Source: an uncultured delta proteobacterium
Lineage (GTDB): Bacteria > Myxococcota_A > Polyangia > Polyangiales > Polyangiaceae
Assembly (NCBI GenBank): GCA_903892415.1
Contig: CAITIQ010000523.1
Coordinates: 1 to 64,000 of the forward strand
Direction: 5' to 3'
Length of the DNA stretch: 64,000 nucleotides
Under the pieces are notes generated by a model that worked only from the letters and a program-made list of their open reading frames with translations, had not been told where the DNA came from and made no database searches. Each line of letters starts with the position of its first letter. The stretch's first letter is position 1. A program made the position numbers and the translations under genes. Shown here piece after piece: positions 55,630 through 64,000 of this stretch.

Positions 55630-56069
55630 TTGCCGGTCAACCTCCTGGACACCGACTACTACCATGTGGAGCGCGTTGACGCTCAAGGGTTCATTCGTGT
55701 CACGAGGAGGGTTCGGCCGTTCGAAAGCGAGCTTGAGGTCGAGCTCGCCTGCAATCCTGTACAGCGAGTGCTCGATGCAGAGGTTCGTTCGCGATGTTCA
55801 CTGTTGATCGATACCCGCATCGTTGTCGGACGCAATGACCCAGCGTCCGAAACCATGTTTGCGAAGCACCGCCAGGCGATGATTGTCGGCTTTATTCGAG
55901 TTGCGCTGTTGTGCGGACCCCGGCGGGGTTGCTTCACGTCCAGAGACTCCTGTCGAACGATCGCTCCGATGCCCGAGCGTTTGCGAATGAAGAGGAGGCG
56001 GTCGCCTTCGTAAGGGGGCGCTCGGGCGTCGGCGGCTCGGACCGTTCACGACCAGCAAAGGGCGCCTGA
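55630..56069 (+). pseudogene. SpoIIAA/STAS-like small protein with a single-base frameshift
   Basis: Frame one (TTG start, AGAAGAA upstream) gives MPVNLLDTDYYHVERV and RFVRP-type N-terminal strands up to about 55911, near VALL. The next frame then continues naturally (AGLLHVQRLLSNDRSDARAF, then EEEAVAFVRGR), ending at TGA 56067-56069. The joined protein of about 146 residues ends with an AFxxEEEA pattern like SpoIIAA-like/STAS proteins. One base is missing near a CCCC/GGGG run at about 55917-55928. It may be a sequence error or a true lesion. Confidence 0.65.
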
Positions 56070-56121
56070 GCGGCGAGGCCGCAGGCAAGCGCCCAAGCGC
56101 CAACTTATCGGCGCGGTCCAG

Positions 56122-56922
56122 TCAGTCCCGCTCGTCGACAACCATGTGTGCTGACGGAAACACGTTGAAACTGTCCAGCGCGGGGAACTCCGTCAAAGTG
56201 GTACCCCCAATCAGATCAACCAGGTCTGAGGCCGGATGCAGCGTTAGCGTAGTGTCAGAGGCGCCAAACTGGATCGACGGAATCGCCGTCCCCATCTTGG
56301 TCTCCTCGCCGTCTTCTCCCGCTTCCCACCAGTTTGCGATGAAGGGAACACCTGCTGAGGAGGGAGCTATGATCGATGCTGTCACCTTGTAGCGAGCCTT
56401 TGACGGCTTCGGTACCGTGATCTCCAGTGTCCCAGCGTTGAGGTCGAGATCGTAGTCAAGCTTCGACACATAGCGCGCCTTACTAACGCCAGCGTCGTTG
56501 AGCTCCTTAGCAAGCTTCTTTCCGTCCGTGTCGTAGTGGAGGGTGTAGTTGTTGATGTCGCCGTCGCCGTCCGGTGGCACGATGGTGATGCCCACCTGCG
56601 CCACAGTGCTCTTCCCAGTGGACTTACCATCGACCTTGACGTTGTTGCAGTTCGCGATGCGTACAACCATGAGGGCAAACGTCCCGTCTCCAGCGAGCTG
56701 GTACTGAGCCGGCACCAACGGTCGTGCATCGTCGTAGGGGAGAATCGCGAGAGCGGCGACCTCCGTGCAGCCCAGGAAGTCGACCTCGAAGTCGTCTTCG
56801 TCATCGTTGCACTGAATCGCAGCTTCTACCGTATTCGTCTCCTCAAGCGCGGTCTAGGTCTCGAGCCCAGCGCATCCCACAACGAGCACGCCCACAGCCG
56901 CAAGCCAGTTGGTTTTCGTCAT
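56122..56922 (-). pseudogene. Lipoprotein gene with an in-frame amber stop at codon 23
   Basis: ATG 56922 has an AGGGAGA site. It encodes MTKTNWLAAVGVLVVGCAGL (lipobox VVGC), then a TAG at 56854-56856, and reading continues in the same frame: an acidic stretch (CNDDEDDFEVDF) and a beta-rich domain ending at 56122. Joined length is 266 codons. The downstream domain is intact and well formed, with no other stop. So the gene is either recently inactivated, miscalled at one base, or read through. The domain is not recognised. Confidence 0.8.
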
Positions 56923-57141
56923 AGAGTCTCCCTGCTTAGTTGTTTCCAGAACCAGTCTCAAAACGAGAAAAGCCCAGCCTTCCCAAGCAATCACTTACGC
57001 GTTCGAAACGCAATTATCTTCCCAGTTTGCGAGACTATTGGGAGACGTTTGAGGTGCCGTGACTGTGCTTCTGTCGCAGCAGGTGCGCGAGCCGCGCGCA
57101 TGTCCTCTTGGCGCGCATAGCTAATCGCGTTAGCAGTAACC

Positions 57142-58170
57142 ATGACTGAGCGAATGCTCTCTGCCACCGGAACGGGCGAAGATGAGCGCTTCGACCGATT
57201 GTTTCGTCCTGACAACCTTGCGGACTACATCGGCCAAGAGAAACATAAGGAGAATCTTCGTGTCTTTGTCGAGGCCGCTCGCCGTCGCAACGAGGCTCTC
57301 GACCACGTGCTGCTCTCCGGCCCGCCAGGACTCGGTAAGACTACGCTCGCACACATCGTTGCCAAAGAAATGGGCGTCACACTTCACTCCACGAGCGGTC
57401 CCGCTATTGAGCATAAGGGTGCACTCGCTGGCTTGTTAACCAAGCTCGAGCACGGTGATGTGCTCTTCATCGACGAAATTCATCGTCTATCGCCGGTGGT
57501 AGAAGAGAGCCTCTACCCAGCCATTGAAGGCTTCCAGATCGACATCATGACTGGCGAAGGTCCTTATGCGACAACTATTCAATTGGGCTTGAAGCCCTTT
57601 ACATTGATTGGTGCGACCACGCGCACTGGGTTGCTAACGGCGCCGCTGCTCTCGCGATTTGGCTACGTGATGCGGCTAGATTACTATCCAGCGAGTGAGC
57701 TGGAGCAGATCGTGTTGCGCTCTTCGCGGTTGCTCAACGTGCCTATAGAACCTGCGGGCGCGGCGGCGATTGCAGCGCGTTCCCGTGGGACACCCCGCGT
57801 TGCCAATCGACTATTACGCCGCGTTCGCGACTTTGCTGAAGTCATGGGCAATGGGTCGATAACAGAAGCAATCGCACGGCTCGCTGCAGAGCGATTGGAC
57901 GTGGATGACGCTGGCCTAGATTCGATGGACCGTCGCCTCTTGCTAATCATCATAGACGACTATGACGGCGGTCCGGTCGGCCTGGACACGCTTGCGGCAG
58001 CTTTGTCCGAGCCGCGAGACACTGTCGAGGATGTCTACGAGCCCTACCTTCTCCAGCAGGGCTTCTTGGGTCGTACTCCGCGTGGCCGCATCGCCACCCG
58101 GAAAGCCCACGAGCACCTGAAGCGACCGATCTCGAAGTCGATCGATCAGGGAAAACTCTTCGATACTTGA
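57142..58170 (+). CDS. ruvB: Holliday junction DNA helicase RuvB
   Basis: 342 residues, the usual length. [23 protein letters not shown] opens the AAA+ core. Walker A is [12 protein letters not shown], Walker B FIDEIHRL, sensor 1 [10 protein letters not shown] and arginine finger SRFG. The C-terminal winged helix ends [20 protein letters not shown]. RuvB drives branch migration with RuvA in recombination repair. ruvA and ruvC are not in this window, so the usual operon is broken up here. It overlaps the 3' end of a convergent membrane protein gene. Confidence 0.97.
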   Translation: MTERMLSATGTGEDERFDRLFRPDNLADYIGQEKHKENLRVFVEAARRRNEALDHVLLSGPPGLGKTTLAHIVAKEMGVTLHSTSGPAIEHKGALAGLLTKLEHGDVLFIDEIHRLSPVVEESLYPAIEGFQIDIMTGEGPYATTIQLGLKPFTLIGATTRTGLLTAPLLSRFGYVMRLDYYPASELEQIVLRSSRLLNVPIEPAGAAAIAARSRGTPRVANRLLRRVRDFAEVMGNGSITEAIARLAAERLDVDDAGLDSMDRRLLLIIIDDYDGGPVGLDTLAAALSEPRDTVEDVYEPYLLQQGFLGRTPRGRIATRKAHEHLKRPISKSIDQGKLFDT

Positions 58171-58499
58171 GCGAGCGGGCCACCACGCAACAGCCCTGAG
58201 GACAAGTGAGAGTAGGCCCACAGGACGATCTCTCCAGCCCCCACGAAGGCACACGCGAGCAAGGCCTGAAGGATCACGAGTCCGAACCCACCAAAGCCGT
58301 CCCCCGCTTGGACCTCAAGGGCTGAGCTGGCAATCACAGCGGCTGCCAGGGACGCTAGCAGCCAACGAGCGTCATCCGCCCTTCGTGCTCTTGCCTCAGC
58401 TCTCTCATAGGCGAAGACCGCAAGCGCAACGATGGCCAGGAAGGTCTGCGTGGAGATCGAGAATGCGGCCATTCCGAAGGCGATAACGACATCGTTCAT
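58146..58499 (-). CDS. Small integral membrane protein
   Basis: 117 residues from ATG 58499, with AGGA nine bases before. It has about three TM helices (near 5-28, 46-64, 70-95), with a highly charged cytoplasmic loop ([15 protein letters not shown]) between the first two. No family is recognised. Its 3' end overlaps the ruvB 3' end by 25 bp on the opposite strand, so one of the two ends is unusually constrained. Confidence 0.65.
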   Translation of the reverse strand: MNDVVIAFGMAAFSISTQTFLAIVALAVFAYERAEARARRADDARWLLASLAAAVIASSALEVQAGDGFGGFGLVILQALLACAFVGAGEIVLWAYSHLSSGLLRGGPLAQVSKSFP

Positions 58500-58561
58500 C
58501 AGCAAATCCTGCCCCGTGCGGCAGGACTGCGCAAGTGTTGCTATGTCGAACTATGTCCTAG

Positions 58562-59329
58562 CTAAGGGCAATTGCGCTGACCAAGGTCTGACACGGTATC
58601 AACGGTGAAGCCCATCCACTGCACGCTGGGATCGAATGCGTCCCCACCCGTAAGGTCGCCCTGGATGATTTCGCAGTTGCGACGAAGGGTGGCGTCCTCC
58701 GTTGTCGCTGGAGCCGTGCCCCAGACCGTGTCCTCTCCAATCCGACCAATGATGTCTTTGGCGATGCCGCCACATTGCAGTTCGACTACGTCATTTCCAC
58801 TGTGCTGCAGATTGGCTGATAATTGATCGCATAGGCCAGTCTGTGTGAACGCGCTGTTGCAGACGACCACGACTTGGTTCGGCCCGAGCATGGTGGTGTC
58901 GAGAATGATGGGAGAAGCAGCCGCAGTGGCAGCACCGTTTTGATAGCGGTTGATCAAGCAATCTGCGGTCGATACGTCGGTATCCCCTACGTTGGCTATC
59001 TCAATAGCCTTATTGTTCCCAGTTCCTTCGACGTACTCACTAATGATCAAGGTGCCTGGTATGGTCGTGCCGCTAGCAGTGGAGCCTCCGGCGCCCGCCA
59101 TGCCACCCTGCCCACCGTCACCGTTGGAGCCGCCCTGGCCACCAGCTGCGCCCCCGGTACCGTTGGCCCCCGCTCCGCCAAGATTGCCCGTGCTGCTGGG
59201 CCCTCCGCTAGATCCGCCTTCAGGATTGTCCCCACCGGCGATCCCATTGACGTCATTGCCCGTGGCACACCCTAGCGAAACCGCAGCCGATATTACGAGG
59301 GAACGTAACGACCAACGACGCTCGAACAT
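58562..59329 (-). CDS. Lipoprotein with lamin-tail-like domain
   Basis: 255 residues from ATG 59329. The signal ends AAVSLGC (lipobox), then a Gly/Ser/Asn-rich linker of about 65 residues. From about 90 it matches the lamin-tail (LTD) fold: LIISEYVEGTGNNKAIEIANVGD opens it, with LGPNQVVVVCNS and RRNCEI later. LTD domains act as protein or membrane-attachment modules on surface nucleases and adhesins; here it is alone. No enzymatic motif is seen. Confidence 0.82.
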   Translation of the reverse strand: MFERRWSLRSLVISAAVSLGCATGNDVNGIAGGDNPEGGSSGGPSSTGNLGGAGANGTGGAAGGQGGSNGDGGQGGMAGAGGSTASGTTIPGTLIISEYVEGTGNNKAIEIANVGDTDVSTADCLINRYQNGAATAAASPIILDTTMLGPNQVVVVCNSAFTQTGLCDQLSANLQHSGNDVVELQCGGIAKDIIGRIGEDTVWGTAPATTEDATLRRNCEIIQGDLTGGDAFDPSVQWMGFTVDTVSDLGQRNCP

Positions 59330-59455
59330 GCCAAACGATAGCACTTCGGGCCTAAACACCGTGTAACGTTCGTGCAACTCGAGCATCAAGTTTCGTCAAT
59401 GAAGTCGCCAGTCGAGCGTAAGGTTTGGGGCTCCCGTCCATTGTAGTGCTGCACC

Positions 59456-59785
59456 ATGTCTTTGAAGCGAGTGTTTCTAGCCTCCCTGTCTTTGCTGGGT
59501 ATCTGCACCCTGCTTGGCTGTGCCTGCGAGCCCGCCGAGAGCACGGTGTTCTTTCTTGAGCAAGGAACGTTCGACCAGATGTTTGCACTTTACGGCGAGC
59601 GAGGTGTGCCCCTCGACGAGTGTGAGCTGCTCTGCCAGCAGTCCCTCGAGGGATCCGGTGGGGGAGCGTCTGGCGCGGAGGCCGGGACCACCTCTGACCG
59701 CGTCGTTCTCGGTTGCGAGCTGACTACCATCAATTTTGAGCAGGGCGGCGTGGATTGCACCTTCGCCATTGAGTGTGAATCGTGA
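59456..59785 (+). CDS. Small Cys-rich lipoprotein
   Basis: 109 residues. Lipobox GICTLLGC, then ACEPAEST and a domain with paired Cys (ECELLCQQS and others) and a Gly/Ser loop. No family is recognised. The next gene starts GTG inside its stop (GTGA, 59782-59785), so the two are coupled. Confidence 0.75.
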   Translation: MSLKRVFLASLSLLGICTLLGCACEPAESTVFFLEQGTFDQMFALYGERGVPLDECELLCQQSLEGSGGGASGAEAGTTSDRVVLGCELTTINFEQGGVDCTFAIECES

Positions 59786-60495
59786 GCAATTCAGTGAAAA
59801 GGTGGTTCGGCCGACGGCATAGGTTGTTGCTAGTGGAGCTAGCCATTGTGTTGATTGCGAGCTGGCCGAAGCAAGGCCGCGCAGACCCGGCAAATGTAGT
59901 GGCAGTCGACAGCAAGTTAGAGGAAGCGCCTCAGTCGACAAGCCCTCCGAGCCAAGCGTCGGAGCCCGTTTTAAGCCTTTCGGATTGCACGTTTTTTCCA
60001 GAGCCTGAGTGTGCGGAGTCCCTGGTTCTAGAGCTCGGTGTCGGTGGCGGACAGAGTGTCTCGAACCTCGCATTGATGGCTTTCTCTCGTCCGCAGATCG
60101 AGCTCGGCTATCTGCGCAAAGTAGCTCCTGATCTGCATCTCGGACCTACGTTCGAGCTCGCTCTTTCCTATGATGATGTGCGCCTCGCCTGGGAGGCAAG
60201 CCCTCGGGTACGGCTACGCTACTTCGCAGCGAGCAGCTACTTTGTCATTGAGCACGCAATCGGTCTTCAGTTTCAGCGATTTGGCTATCAACAGGGGCTA
60301 GAGACTGGCACGCGAGCCGGCGTGATGGCTGACGCGTCCTTCGGGGTTCGCGGGATTGCAGGCCCGTTTGCACAAGTGGCCGCTCTGACAGACCTGGGGG
60401 GAAACGACCAAACGTACCTGCACTGGGTTGCTGGCCTACGCTTGAATCTAGTCGCATGGGCGGTTGTTTTTACTGGTGGTCGGCTCCTTGAGTAG
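59782..60495 (+). CDS. Exported outer-membrane beta-barrel-like protein
   Basis: 237 residues, GTG start overlapping the upstream stop by 4 bp. A hydrophobic signal (LLLVELAIVLIAS, cleavage likely after RAD or WPKQGRA) is followed by a Ser/Pro linker. The domain then shows alternating strands (LVLELGVGGGQSVSNLALM, LHLGPTFELALSYDDVRL, YFVIEHAIGLQFQRFG) as in small outer-membrane barrels. It ends in LNLVAWAVVFTGGRLLE, which lacks a classical C-terminal Phe. Substrate unknown. Confidence 0.72.
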   Translation: MSNSVKRWFGRRHRLLLVELAIVLIASWPKQGRADPANVVAVDSKLEEAPQSTSPPSQASEPVLSLSDCTFFPEPECAESLVLELGVGGGQSVSNLALMAFSRPQIELGYLRKVAPDLHLGPTFELALSYDDVRLAWEASPRVRLRYFAASSYFVIEHAIGLQFQRFGYQQGLETGTRAGVMADASFGVRGIAGPFAQVAALTDLGGNDQTYLHWVAGLRLNLVAWAVVFTGGRLLE

Positions 60496-60512
60496 CGAGC
60501 TGTCGCGCGCCG

Positions 60513-61991
60513 CTAAACTTGCCGTGTGGTTGCAAGATTGGTGTCCGAGTGGCGCTCAGTTCTTTTGAAGCAGTTCTTTATTGACGGGCGCGTGAGGCTG
60601 TATAGCGCGTAAAGTGAGTAAGGCGTCCCGATACAAGTAAAGAGCCCCAGTCCCGAGTATATGAGTGTGGAGAGGCGGGCCCAGGGCGAGCGATTGTGGA
60701 GACCCCAGGCATTGATGGGCGCCCATAGAATGCCCAACGGAACCCACAGTAGTGTCGCGAGAACCAACGCGCCAAAGGCAATCAAGCCAAACTGTTCCAC
60801 GTGCTCGAGCGCCGTCTGCGGCTCAATCGTCTCAATCACGCTTTCCGTGCTTGACTCTTCGGAGTCTGGCATAAACGCGACGGCGAACGTAATTGCGATA
60901 TGCGCCACTGTCATCGCGAGTGCCAATGCAGTGTTAAGTCGTAGGTGCATACTGCGCTTGGATTGCAGCGCGGCGTGTAGTTCGGTCAGGAACTCCGCCA
61001 TAGAAGTGTAGCGCGCAGATGGAACAAGCTCGAGCGCGCGAGCCAAGGTGTTGCCAAGATCTGTGGGAGTGCCAGCTAGCTTGGGTTTGCTGGTCATCGC
61101 TTTGCGTAGTTGGTCGAGTGTCATGCCAGTGAAGGGTCGCTCGCCGGTCAGTGCTTCATATGCCACTACCGCGAAGGAGAACTGATCGCTGCGGGCGTCG
61201 ATCGGTTGGCTTAGGAGCTGTTCCGGGCTCATGTATGCTGGCGTCCCGACGAGCGCCCCCGCGGTCACGGGCCCCAAGTGCGCCAGCCCAAAATCGGCTA
61301 TTCGGACTCTGCCGTCTAACCCAACCAGAATATTGTCTGGCTTGATGTCGCGATGCACCAAGCCCCTCTGGTGCATCGCCGCAAGGCCCTGCCCCGCCTG
61401 AAGTAGGGCCTCCAAGATAGCTTCTGGGGGTCTCTGCTCGGCCTTTCTCCACGCTCCAAAGCTCGAGCCCTCGATGAGCTCCATGGTTAGGTAGAGGCAA
61501 GGCGGGTCGGTGAGTGCGCCAACGTCGTAGATAGCAACGACGTTCGGGTGGGAAAGAGCTGAGGCCGCTCTCGCTTCAGCGAGGATAAACTGCTGGGCGT
61601 TTGCGCCAGCCCCCACGACGGTATCGCTATGCAAGACCTTGAGGGCTACCTGCCTATGAAGGACCTCGTCGAACGCGGCGTAGACCGTCCCCATGCCACC
61701 CGCACCCAGCGAGCCGCCAACGATGTAGCGGCCGAAGTGGGATCCGCTCGACAGCTTTACCCGACCGCTACCGGTAAGATGATAGCGATGTTGCGTATCG
61801 GATTCGGCAAGCGCAGTGGCTGCGTAAGGGGAAACACGCTCGAGCTCGCTTCCGAAGACGCGCGCCAACTCCGTGATCGCCGCAAAGCAGCTAGCGCACT
61901 GGTCCAAGTGGCTTTCGAGCTCTGAACGAGCCTCGGCGCTAAGCTGTCCCTCAACAAATTGCAGGGCGACACTGTCGCTCGGGCAAGGCAC
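60513..61991 (-). CDS. Ser/Thr kinase with N-terminal zinc-finger (anti-sigma-like) domain and C-terminal TMs
   Basis: 492 residues, GTG start. Residues 28-35 (HLDQCASC) form an HxxxCxxC zf-HC2 type motif as in anti-sigma factors. The kinase domain spans about 85-340: SLGAGGMGTVY, VALKVL, HRDIKPDNI, DFGLAH and TPAYMSPEQ. Four hydrophobic segments follow (near 345-480). It lies 68 bp from, and divergent to, an ECF-like sigma factor gene, which suggests that the kinase senses a signal and controls that factor. All catalytic residues appear present. Confidence 0.9.
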   Translation of the reverse strand: MPCPSDSVALQFVEGQLSAEARSELESHLDQCASCFAAITELARVFGSELERVSPYAATALAESDTQHRYHLTGSGRVKLSSGSHFGRYIVGGSLGAGGMGTVYAAFDEVLHRQVALKVLHSDTVVGAGANAQQFILAEARAASALSHPNVVAIYDVGALTDPPCLYLTMELIEGSSFGAWRKAEQRPPEAILEALLQAGQGLAAMHQRGLVHRDIKPDNILVGLDGRVRIADFGLAHLGPVTAGALVGTPAYMSPEQLLSQPIDARSDQFSFAVVAYEALTGERPFTGMTLDQLRKAMTSKPKLAGTPTDLGNTLARALELVPSARYTSMAEFLTELHAALQSKRSMHLRLNTALALAMTVAHIAITFAVAFMPDSEESSTESVIETIEPQTALEHVEQFGLIAFGALVLATLLWVPLGILWAPINAWGLHNRSPWARLSTLIYSGLGLFTCIGTPYSLYALYSLTRPSIKNCFKRTERHSDTNLATTRQV

Positions 61992-62059
61992 TGGCGCATC
62001 CTACTCGGATCCCCTTCGTTGCTGATAACATCGACCCTGCCCACTGCAGTTGCGAACCG

Positions 62060-62845
62060 ATGTCCGAGAACGAAGTCTTTATCGAGCGTGCCCACCGAGC
62101 CTGGCCTAACCTTGTGGTCGACGAGGCTGTCTTTCGCGCGGCGTGTACTCGGGCCGGCCCAGCGGCTGACGTTCAGGCCGAGGACCTGTGGCTTGCGCTG
62201 GCCTGTGCGGCCGGCGACACGCAAGCCTTGCGTGCCCTAGACAGGCTCGTCTCCCCGAGTCTCGAGAAACTCGTCGCGCGTCAACGCGACTCGAAGTTTG
62301 ATGCAGATGATCTCAAGCAACTGCTTTGGCAGCGACTCTTGGTTGGGGAGGCTGGCCGCGCCCCCAAGATTGAGGAGTATTCCGGTCGGGGGGAGTTGCT
62401 TAGCTGGTTGCGCGTGGTGGCGACGAGATTGCTCGTTGATGCAGGTCGCAAGCGCTCTGGAAACGAGCTGGCACACTTCGATGAGCAGGCCGCTGAAGCG
62501 CTGTTCGCCGACGGGGTCGATCCCGAGCTGGACTACCTGAAGCGCCAGTACAGGAGCACCTTCGCAACGGCCTTCACGAACGCGCTCGCCAGCTTGACGG
62601 CCGAGGACCGGAATCTTCTGCGCCAACATCTCGTTGAACAGCTGTCGATAGATTCGCTAGCCGTTGCGCACGGAGTTCATCGTGCTACCGCGGCACGCCG
62701 AGTGCAAAATGCGAAAGCTACATTGCTATCTGAGACGCGTCGGCGCTTGATGGTTGGACTACGACTCTCGCGGGATGAACTCGAGAGCGTGATGCGCATG
62801 ATCGAGAGTCAATTGCACGTCAGTGTGCTTCGACTGTTGGCTTGA
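62060..62845 (+). CDS. ECF-like RNA polymerase sigma factor, myxobacterial type
   Basis: 261 residues. A sigma-2-like region (FDADDLKQLLWQRLL with YSGRGELLSWLRVVATRLLVD) and a C-terminal HTH (LTAEDRNLLRQHLVEQLSIDSLAVAHGVHRATAARRVQNAKATL) correspond to sigma regions 2 and 4. It resembles the myxobacterial Sig-70 gmx1 (TIGR03001-like) group. An N-terminal extension of about 60 residues precedes the core. It pairs with the divergent zinc-finger kinase. Conventional -10 recognition cannot be read from the sequence. Confidence 0.82.
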   Translation: MSENEVFIERAHRAWPNLVVDEAVFRAACTRAGPAADVQAEDLWLALACAAGDTQALRALDRLVSPSLEKLVARQRDSKFDADDLKQLLWQRLLVGEAGRAPKIEEYSGRGELLSWLRVVATRLLVDAGRKRSGNELAHFDEQAAEALFADGVDPELDYLKRQYRSTFATAFTNALASLTAEDRNLLRQHLVEQLSIDSLAVAHGVHRATAARRVQNAKATLLSETRRRLMVGLRLSRDELESVMRMIESQLHVSVLRLLA

Positions 62846-62850
62846 GCGCG

Positions 62851-63441
62851 TCAGGTGCGCGAGGTAAAGCCTGAAAGAAAGGCGCGGCCAAGCAATAGCG
62901 CCAGTCCCGGCACTTGCTCGGCGCCGAGCGGAACATGAACGAATAGGCAGGGTCGCTCCCCGCTCATTCGCTCCCCGCTGAGGACGCGGAAGTAGACGTC
63001 GTTGCACACGTAGCCACCCGCATCGTCGCTGATTTTGGCATCAACGCCGTTTTGCGTGAGGGTTGCTACGACTCGCTTGGCGTCTAACCTGGTTGAGAGC
63101 TGGGCAGGGTCTCCAGGAATGGTGACTTCGCCCAGCTTTTTGATGCCCCGTGCGTCGGGATGCGCGCACGTTGACACGTTTCGGCCGGTTGTCTCGACCC
63201 GAATTTGGGGGCTGGTTGCAGCCAGCCCTAACAGCAGTATCGCGCCCACGTCGAGCGCCTCGGCCCGTGCCGCAACGATGCCGGCGGCCGTCGCGTAGGC
63301 AACGGGGAGTGGTGCAAGCGCAATAAAGGTCGTCCCGTCGAGGTTCTGACCATCGAGTTCACGCGCAAGAGCCTCAGACGGATTGACGGCGTTGTCGAGA
63401 AACGGACCAAAACCTGTGACAAGAATGCGCGGCTGTCTCAC
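62851..63441 (-). CDS. pcp: Pyroglutamyl-peptidase I
   Basis: 196 residues, GTG start. It has ILVTGFGPFLDNAVNPSE at the start, IRVETTGRN carrying the catalytic Glu region, SDDAGGYVCNDVYFR with the nucleophile Cys, and LFVHVPL with the catalytic His. The triad Glu/Cys/His is complete. The enzyme removes N-terminal pyroglutamate from peptides in the cytoplasm. It is convergent with the sigma gene (5 bp gap). Confidence 0.93.
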   Translation of the reverse strand: MRQPRILVTGFGPFLDNAVNPSEALARELDGQNLDGTTFIALAPLPVAYATAAGIVAARAEALDVGAILLLGLAATSPQIRVETTGRNVSTCAHPDARGIKKLGEVTIPGDPAQLSTRLDAKRVVATLTQNGVDAKISDDAGGYVCNDVYFRVLSGERMSGERPCLFVHVPLGAEQVPGLALLLGRAFLSGFTSRT

Positions 63442-63595
63442 GAAGAAACCATTGCTGGCATCTTACGCGGGCTGGTCTCGGTATGCTCGTTTGTCGTGAT
63501 ACTACCGACTCGATCGAACTTGCTTCGGGTGACCAGGCTGCACTTACCGCGGTGAATTTCACCAAGGCGGGTTGTTTCGCTACCCTCTTGTTTGC

Positions 63596-64000
63596 GTGCC
63601 GGCCCCAATTCTTATCCTGGATGACGACGCTGTTTCGCGTCGGGTAATAACGCAAGCGTTGGAGCGAGCGGGGCTGCCCTGCGTCGCCGTGAACTCAGGT
63701 CAGGAGGCGATGGCTTGGCTGCGCCAGCACGAGGTGAAGCTCGCCCTGCTTGATCTGATGATGCCGCCCCCCGACGGATATTCCGTGCTGCGATCCATTC
63801 GTGGAACGGAGGAGACCCGCGAGCTTCCCGTGATCGTTCTTACGGCAGCCGATGGCGACGAAGAGGTAACCCGTGCTTTCGAGATGGGCGCAGATGACTT
63901 TCTGCGTAAGCCGTTCAAGAGTGCCGAACTAATCGCACGGATCCGCAGTCTTTTGCGGCTGCGCGAGTATGTGGACATGCTGGCACGCCGTGAGCGCGAC
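63596..64000 (+). CDS. Response regulator receiver domain, truncated by window end
   Basis: An open frame from GTG 63596 continues to the edge (135 codons so far). It begins LILDDDAVSRR. The phosphoacceptor Asp lies in LALLDLMMPPPDGYSVL. Thr in VIVLTAAD and Lys in LRKPFKSAEL complete the receiver site. The start of a linker (YVDMLARRERD) follows, and the output domain lies outside the window. A PatA-type, HD-GYP or histidine kinase domain could follow. The 154 bp between pcp and this gene hold no other gene I can see. Confidence 0.88.
   Translation, partial: MPAPILILDDDAVSRRVITQALERAGLPCVAVNSGQEAMAWLRQHEVKLALLDLMMPPPDGYSVLRSIRGTEETRELPVIVLTAADGDEEVTRAFEMGADDFLRKPFKSAELIARIRSLLRLREYVDMLARRERD

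Noticed and set aside
56536-57120. Plus-strand open frame opposite the amber-stopped lipoprotein gene
   Set aside because: Antisense composition. The minus-strand reading has a lipobox and ribosome site, which explains the region better.

Overview
The window reads as chromosomal DNA of a myxobacterium-like bacterium (Myxococcota, probably Polyangia). This is inferred from moderately high GC, GTG/TTG starts, four Hanks-type Ser/Thr kinases, many lipoproteins with Gly/Ser-rich linkers behind the lipobox, an ECF-type sigma factor paired with a zinc-finger kinase, and single-copy housekeeping genes spread among lineage-specific genes. There is no IS element, prophage, CRISPR array or rRNA. No gene-free stretch exceeds about 300 bases.

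Layout. 0-5 kb: the 3' end of a Lys/Ala/Pro repeat protein, then minus-strand genes for a membrane protein, a B12-binding radical SAM enzyme, an exported protein and an SMP-30-like lipoprotein. 5.2-11.7 kb (plus): a LarA-like protein, a Ser/Thr kinase, gamma-glutamyltransferase and purB. 11.7-14.6 kb (minus): three lipoproteins headed by a PHM-like copper monooxygenase. 14.8-18.1 kb: rpsT with a small basic protein under a recognisable promoter, a Hint-domain lipoprotein divergent from a propeller-like lipoprotein, and tRNA-Ala(CGC). 18.3-21.3 kb: glnS and a VWA lipoprotein. 21.3-29.5 kb: a five-gene minus operon (methyltransferase-like/coiled-coil protein, very large DUF3857/transglutaminase-like lipoprotein, folB, ppa, MFS permease). 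29.5-35.9 kb: envelope proteins of mostly unknown function, including a pseudo-peptidase, a CPBP-like membrane protein, a TPM-domain protein and a zinc-ribbon/winged-helix protein. 35.9-43.6 kb: kinase, sterol-desaturase-like hydroxylase, glnA and glnB, a second kinase coupled to a GNAT acetyltransferase. 43.7-51.5 kb: an Npt-type nucleotide-transporter-like/HEAT protein coupled to a cyclic-nucleotide-binding-domain protein, a GST remnant, two coupled histidine kinases and an HTH protein. 51.6-58.5 kb: hydrolase, ArsC-like, epimerase, MFS, two damaged genes and ruvB. 58.5-64 kb: lamin-tail lipoprotein, outer-membrane-type protein, sigma factor/zinc-finger kinase pair, pyroglutamyl peptidase and a response regulator cut by the window end.

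Working together: glnB and glnA form the nitrogen-assimilation unit. The kinases, histidine kinases, response regulator and sigma factor are a dense signalling layer. Many remaining genes encode surface lipoproteins. Four genes carry visible lesions (34.3, 47.4, 55.9 and 56.85 kb). Two are single missing bases next to C runs and could be sequence errors. One is a true GST remnant, and one is a clean in-frame amber codon.

The most unusual observations are the PHM-like protein whose predicted CuM methionine is histidine, the tiny basic protein with a near-leaderless promoter ahead of rpsT, the LarA-like protein lacking one catalytic histidine, the split Npt/HEAT/cNMP unit, the zinc-finger kinase/sigma pair, and the Hint-domain lipoprotein. 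No single locus can be called a new system from sequence alone.
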